This document shows, in pieces, positions 60,282-64,000 of a stretch of DNA of 64,000 nucleotides. The position numbers and the translations under genes are program-made. The DNA comes from Streptomyces sp. NBC_01460 (GTDB lineage Bacteria; Actinomycetota; Actinomycetes; Streptomycetales; Streptomycetaceae), in NCBI RefSeq assembly GCF_036227405.1, contig NZ_CP109473.1, forward strand, positions 3,844,001 through 3,908,000, read 5' to 3'. Positions within the stretch are counted from its first letter, which is position 1, and every line of letters begins with the position of its first letter. Below the pieces are notes generated by a model. It was not told where the DNA came from. It saw only the letters and a list, made by a program, of their open reading frames with translations, and searched no databases.

Positions 60282-62735
60282 TCACGAAACCGCCGCAGGA
60301 CCGGTGGACTTGGCGGGGCCGCCTCCACCCCCGTCTCCACCCCCACCGTCGCCCGGGCCCTCACTGCCGTCGCCCACGGCGATTCCCCGCCGCTTGGACA
60401 CGTAGACCGCGCCGACGATGACGACGATCGCGACGACGGCCACCAGGGCCCGCACCCCTGCGCTCGCGTCATCGCCGTAACTGAACTGCACCACCGCGGG
60501 CGCGATGAGCAGTGCGACGAGATTCATCACCTTGAGGAGGGGGTTGATGGCCGGGCCCGCCGTGTCCTTGAACGGGTCGCCCACGGTGTCGCCGATGACC
60601 GTGGCCGCATGCGCCTCGCTGCCCTTTCCCCCGTGGTGGCCGTCCTCGACGAGCTTCTTGGCGTTGTCCCACGCGCCACCGGAGTTGGCGAGGAAGACCG
60701 CCATCAGGGTGCCCGTGGCGATCGCACCCGCGAGATACGAACCGAGGGCCCCGACCCCCAGGGTGAACCCCACCGCGATGGGCGCCAGGACGGCGAGCAG
60801 CCCCGGGGTGGCCAGCTCGCGCAGCGCGTCCTTGGTGCAGATGTCGACGACTCGTCCGTACTCCGGCTTCTCCGTGCGGTCCATGATCCCGGGGTGCTCC
60901 CGGAACTGCCGGCGCACCTCGTGGACCACGGCCCCGGCCGAGCGCGAGACCGCGCTGATGGCCAGCCCGGAGAAGAGGAAGACGACAGCCGCTCCGAGGA
61001 TCAGGCCGACCAGGTTGTTCGGTTGCGAGATGTCCAGGCTCAGCCCGAGCTCCCCGGCCCGGGCCCCCACGTCGTCCACCGCGGTGGCGATGGCGTCCCG
61101 GTACGAGCCGAAGAGCGCGGCGGCCGCCAGGACCGCTGTGGCGATCGCGATGCCCTTGGTGATGGCCTTGGTGGTGTTGCCGACGGCGTCCAGGTCCGTG
61201 AGCACCTGGGCTCCCGCACCCGTGACGTCCCCGGACATCTCGGCGATGCCCTGGGCGTTGTCGGACACCGGACCGAAGGTGTCCATGGCGACGATGACAC
61301 CGACGGTGGTGAGCAAGCCTGTCCCCGCCAGGGCCACCGCGAAAAGGGCCAGCATGATCGACGTACCGCCGAGCAGGAACGCCCCGTAGACGCCGAGACC
61401 GATCAGGAGCGCGGTGTAGACGGCGGACTCCAGGCCGATGGAGATGCCCGCGAGCACGACCGTCGCCGGGCCGGTCAGAGACGACTTCCCGATGTCCCGG
61501 ACGGGGCGCCGGCTGGTCTCGGTGAAGTAGCCGGTGAGCTGCTGGATCAGGGCCGCGAGCACGATGCCGATGGCTACGGCGACCAGGGCGAAGACGCGCG
61601 GATCCCCACCGTGCGACGTGATGGCCGCATCGGTGACCCCGTCCAGTTCGGCGTAGGAGGAGGGCAGGTAGACGAAGACGGCCACCGCCACGAGGACGAG
61701 CGAGACCACGGCGGACACGAAGAATCCACGGTTGATGGCACTCATCCCGCTGCGGTCGGCGCGCCGGGGAGCGACGGCGAAGATGCCGATCATCGCGGTG
61801 ACCACCCCGATCGCCGGGACGATCAGCGGAAAGGCCAGCCCGGAGTCCCCGAAGGCGGCCTTCCCCAGGATGAGCGCGGCCACCAGCGTCACGGCGTACG
61901 ACTCGAAGAGGTCGGCGGCCATGCCCGCGCAGTCACCGACGTTGTCGCCCACGTTGTCGGCGATGGTGGCGGCGTTGCGCGGATCGTCCTCGGGGATGCC
62001 CTGCTCCACCTTGCCCACCAGGTCGGCACCCACATCGGCGGCCTTGGTGAAGATGCCACCCCCGACCCTCATGAACATGGCGATCAGCGCGGCGCCGAGG
62101 CCGAAACCCTCCAGCACCTTGGGCGCGTCGGCGGCGTAGACGAGCACCACGCAGGAGGCTCCCAGCAGGCCGAGACCCACCGTGATCATTCCGACCACTC
62201 CACCTGTGCGAAAAGCGATCTTCATCGCTTTGTGCGAAACGGCGGTGAGATCCTTTTCCGGTTCCCCCTCCCCCGGAGTCGCCTCACGGGCGGCGGCGGC
62301 CACGCGCACATTACTGCGCACGGCGAGCCGCATGCCGATGTATCCGGTGGCTGCCGAGAAAAGCGCACCCACCAGGAAGAACAGCGAGCGTCCGGCGCGC
62401 TGCGACCAGTTGTCGGCGGGGAGCAGAAGGAGCAGGAAGAACACGACGACTGCGAAGACGCCGACAGTACGCAGTTGCCGGGCCAGATAGGCATTCGCGC
62501 CTTCCTGGACCGCTGCCGCGATCTCTTTCATGCGTTCGGTGCCTTCGCCGGCCGCCAGCACCTGGCGTGTCAGCAGCTGGGCGACGACCAGTGCGGCGAG
62601 GGCGACGACCGCGATGACGACGACGATCAGCCGGTTGCCATCGGTCAGCACTGCGGCCGCGAGTGGGGTGGAGCGGCCGGAAGGTACGGAAACATGCGCC
62701 AGTTCTGCGAGTGGGGTGTTGAAGAACTCCGCCAT
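60282..62735 (-). CDS. hppA: K+-insensitive proton-pumping pyrophosphatase
   Basis: An 817-residue protein with about sixteen hydrophobic segments. The pyrophosphate-binding loops are GGGIFTKAADVGADLVGKVE and NVGDNVGDCAGMAADLFESY, and DTFGPVSDNAQGIAEMSG and NTTKAITKG are also present. The Lys in GNTTKA (Ala in K+-dependent types) marks the K+-insensitive subclass. It uses PPi hydrolysis to pump H+. The C-terminal 30 residues are Gly-rich. ATG 62735 is chosen; the upstream frame extends into promoter DNA. Confidence 0.96.
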   Translation of the reverse strand: MAEFFNTPLAELAHVSVPSGRSTPLAAAVLTDGNRLIVVVIAVVALAALVVAQLLTRQVLAAGEGTERMKEIAAAVQEGANAYLARQLRTVGVFAVVVFFLLLLLPADNWSQRAGRSLFFLVGALFSAATGYIGMRLAVRSNVRVAAAAREATPGEGEPEKDLTAVSHKAMKIAFRTGGVVGMITVGLGLLGASCVVLVYAADAPKVLEGFGLGAALIAMFMRVGGGIFTKAADVGADLVGKVEQGIPEDDPRNAATIADNVGDNVGDCAGMAADLFESYAVTLVAALILGKAAFGDSGLAFPLIVPAIGVVTAMIGIFAVAPRRADRSGMSAINRGFFVSAVVSLVLVAVAVFVYLPSSYAELDGVTDAAITSHGGDPRVFALVAVAIGIVLAALIQQLTGYFTETSRRPVRDIGKSSLTGPATVVLAGISIGLESAVYTALLIGLGVYGAFLLGGTSIMLALFAVALAGTGLLTTVGVIVAMDTFGPVSDNAQGIAEMSGDVTGAGAQVLTDLDAVGNTTKAITKGIAIATAVLAAAALFGSYRDAIATAVDDVGARAGELGLSLDISQPNNLVGLILGAAVVFLFSGLAISAVSRSAGAVVHEVRRQFREHPGIMDRTEKPEYGRVVDICTKDALRELATPGLLAVLAPIAVGFTLGVGALGSYLAGAIATGTLMAVFLANSGGAWDNAKKLVEDGHHGGKGSEAHAATVIGDTVGDPFKDTAGPAINPLLKVMNLVALLIAPAVVQFSYGDDASAGVRALVAVVAIVVIVGAVYVSKRRGIAVGDGSEGPGDGGGGDGGGGGPAKSTGPAAVS

Positions 62736-62939
62736 ACGTCCTCCTTGACGCTGAGCGCTCAAGACGTGGACGGATTGTAGGGAGCAGAGCCTGATCAAAA
62801 CAGTGGGTGGTCAATGAAATCGACTTTCGTCCGCCCAATGACAAATGATCTCGGACGCGATCGGACCCGAATGCAGTAATGGGACAGGAGCATGGCCGCA
62901 TGGAATTTCCGGATACCACTGATCAGCAACAAGGCAAAG

Positions 62940-62958
62940 GGCCCTGCTCAGCAGGGCC
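62940..62958. other. Perfect inverted repeat in hppA upstream region
   Basis: GGCCCTGCT and AGCAGGGCC (62940-62948, 62950-62958) are separated by one base. A tandem CGTGATCACA pair (62965-62984) lies next to it. These sit between the hppA start and the anti-sigma gene end and may be an operator or a terminator. Confidence 0.5.
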
Positions 62959-63189
62959 ACAGAACGTGATCACACGTGATCACACGATCGCCTCGAAGGC
63001 TGTGCCGACAAGGCGGCCCCCGGAAGCCGGAACGAAAAGTCGGGCGAACGGCGGGACGTACGGCTCCGCGGGTCCACGCGTGCCAGGAGCGCGCTCTACG
63101 GATGCCCCGGCCGACGGGAGCAGGAACCGGGGGAGGCGCCAGGCAGAACGGGACAGTCGGCCGTGACGGTCCGACGAGGCCCGATGCCG

Positions 63190-63450
63190 ACACAAGGCGG
63201 TGGGCGGCAGCACGAGGCGGGAGGGCCGGCGCAAGGCGGGGGTGGGCGGCACGAGGCGGGGGGGGGCGGCGGCACGAGGCGGGGGTGGCCGACACGAGGC
63301 GGGGGGGCGGCGGCACGAGGCGGGGGTGGCCGACACGAGGCGGGGGGGGCGGCGGCACGAGGCGGGGGTGGGCGGCAGCGCGAGGCGGCGGGCGGCGGCA
63401 CAAGGCGGGAGGCCAGCATGAGGCTGGAGGGCCGGCACAAAGCGGAAGTG
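63190..63450. repeat. GC-only minisatellite, unit about 20 bp, composite unit about 41 bp
   Basis: Thirteen or more copies of CACGAGGCGGG(G)n (some CACAAGGCGGG) are joined by CGGCGG or GGCCGA spacers. Units at 63267-63307 and 63308-63349 are nearly identical, and a partial third follows. No protein frame is credible. G-runs of 5-10 bases could form G-quadruplexes on the plus strand. It lies between the anti-sigma gene and hppA. Confidence 0.85.
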
Positions 63451-63566
63451 AGTCGTGAAAGGCCGAACGGCACCGCACCAGGCGGGGGCCGCGAAAGGCG
63501 CACCGGATCACGCGAGGCGGGGTGAACCGCTTCGAGCCGGAGCAGGACCGCGCGAGGCGGGGTGGG

Positions 63567-64000
63567 TCAGGGAAGCACCACGGCGGGAGTCGTCGGCCAG
63601 GTCATACGGATCACTCCGCCGTCTGCCCCCGTGAGGACTTCCACGTCGTCGACCAAGCCGCTGATGACGGCGAGACCCATCTCGTCCTCGCTGTCGGCAT
63701 CCGTCTCCGGATCGTCCGGGCCACCTCCACCAGGCGTTCCCGGGAGGGAGGAGCCGCTTCCCGAAGCGACGAGCCCGTCGCCGACCTCGATGGAGAAGGC
63801 CTTCTCGTCCTCGGTCAGAACGACCGTGACGGGGGCGGCGATGTCATGGCTCCGATGCAGCCCGACGGCACGGCTGCACGCCTCGCCGACCGCAAGTCTG
63901 ACCTCGTCGAGCACCGCCTCGTCGACGCCGGCCCGGCGCGCCACGGCGGCTGCCACGAGGCGGGCCGTCCTGACGTGTTCAGGCTGAGCGCTGAAGCGGA
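63567..64000 (-). CDS. Anti-sigma regulatory ATPase (BldG partner-like), 5' end outside window
   Basis: The frame continues past the visible end to give RFSAQPEHVRTARLVAAAVA, so the true start is beyond 64000. Visible features: DEVRLAVGEACSRAVGLH (N-box), FSIEVGDGL (G1 region) and MGLAVISGLVDDV (G2). An acidic insert (PETDADSEDE) lies in the ATP lid area. It resembles the anti-sigma gene cotranscribed with bldG, next to hppA and topA, in Streptomyces. It likely binds a sigma factor and the anti-sigma antagonist BldG. The neighbour bldG, if present, is beyond the window. Confidence 0.85.
   Translation of the reverse strand, partial: RFSAQPEHVRTARLVAAAVARRAGVDEAVLDEVRLAVGEACSRAVGLHRSHDIAAPVTVVLTEDEKAFSIEVGDGLVASGSGSSLPGTPGGGGPDDPETDADSEDEMGLAVISGLVDDVEVLTGADGGVIRMTWPTTPAVVLP

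Noticed and set aside
59928..62780. 950-codon plus-strand frame over hppA
   Set aside because: Antisense of the clear pyrophosphatase gene.
63190..63450. GC repeat block as a CRISPR array
   Set aside because: Units are too short and adjacent without unique spacers, and no cas gene is near.

Overview
The window is high-GC actinomycete DNA, almost certainly Streptomyces. Evidence: very high third-position GC, GTG and TTG starts, a WhiJ-like DUF5753/DUF397/ATPase trio, a streptogrisin C-type protease, and a right flank (topA, membrane-fused tmk, holB, hppA, BldG-type anti-sigma gene) matching what I recall of the bldG neighbourhood of Streptomyces chromosomes. One TTA codon also suggests bldA dependence.

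Left chromosomal flank (1-19.9 kb): a truncated aldehyde dehydrogenase whose nucleophile position is Ser, not Cys; the WhiJ-like trio with one 16-bp motif upstream of two of its genes; a lipoprotein; a FUSC membrane protein; DUF2786; an NADPH:quinone reductase-like enzyme; a Pol I-like polymerase; a secreted chitin-binding protease; DUF2804; an APH-like kinase; a two-component system divergent from an ABC exporter (ATPase plus FtsX-type permease); and a rhodanese sulfurtransferase.

Integrated element (19,939-47,127, about 27.1 kb): a 43-bp direct repeat bounds it. The right copy lies inside an intact tRNA-Thr(CGT); the left copy is only the 3' part of that tRNA. The element has a tyrosine integrase, an excisionase-like protein, a probably leaderless XRE regulator, a DUF3631 ATPase (replication candidate), a DUF2637 membrane protein, and MobC/MobA. 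I see no FtsK/TraB or VirB4 gene, so it looks mobilizable rather than self-transmissible. An iteron- and hairpin-rich stretch at 41.0-41.3 kb is a candidate origin. Cargo: (i) a four-gene minus-strand operon of PLD/SNF2-like helicase, DUF4391, type III-like adenine methylase and Res nuclease-helicase, very likely phage defence; (ii) a nucleotide/phosphate-chemistry cassette (HD, NUDIX, XRE-DUF5919, HAD, radical SAM, P-loop kinase, SAM methyltransferase, CYTH, small CxxC protein, NUDIX), my best candidate for an undescribed system; (iii) two overlapping 58-residue Cys-rich proteins; (iv) a zinc-ribbon DUF6615-like protein with a possible nuclease core next to the right end.

Right chromosomal flank (47.1-64 kb): tRNA-Thr, a lipoprotein alpha/beta hydrolase, holB, MFS-tmk fusion, topA, a two-helix membrane peptide, a DUF7059-type methyltransferase, a lipoprotein, the K+-insensitive proton-pumping pyrophosphatase hppA, a GC-rich minisatellite, and the 3' part of an anti-sigma ATPase gene running off the window. 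Intergenic tandem repeats stand out between tmk and topA and between hppA and the anti-sigma gene.

All calls come from reading the sequence; no database search was run. Family names are from motif recognition and memory.
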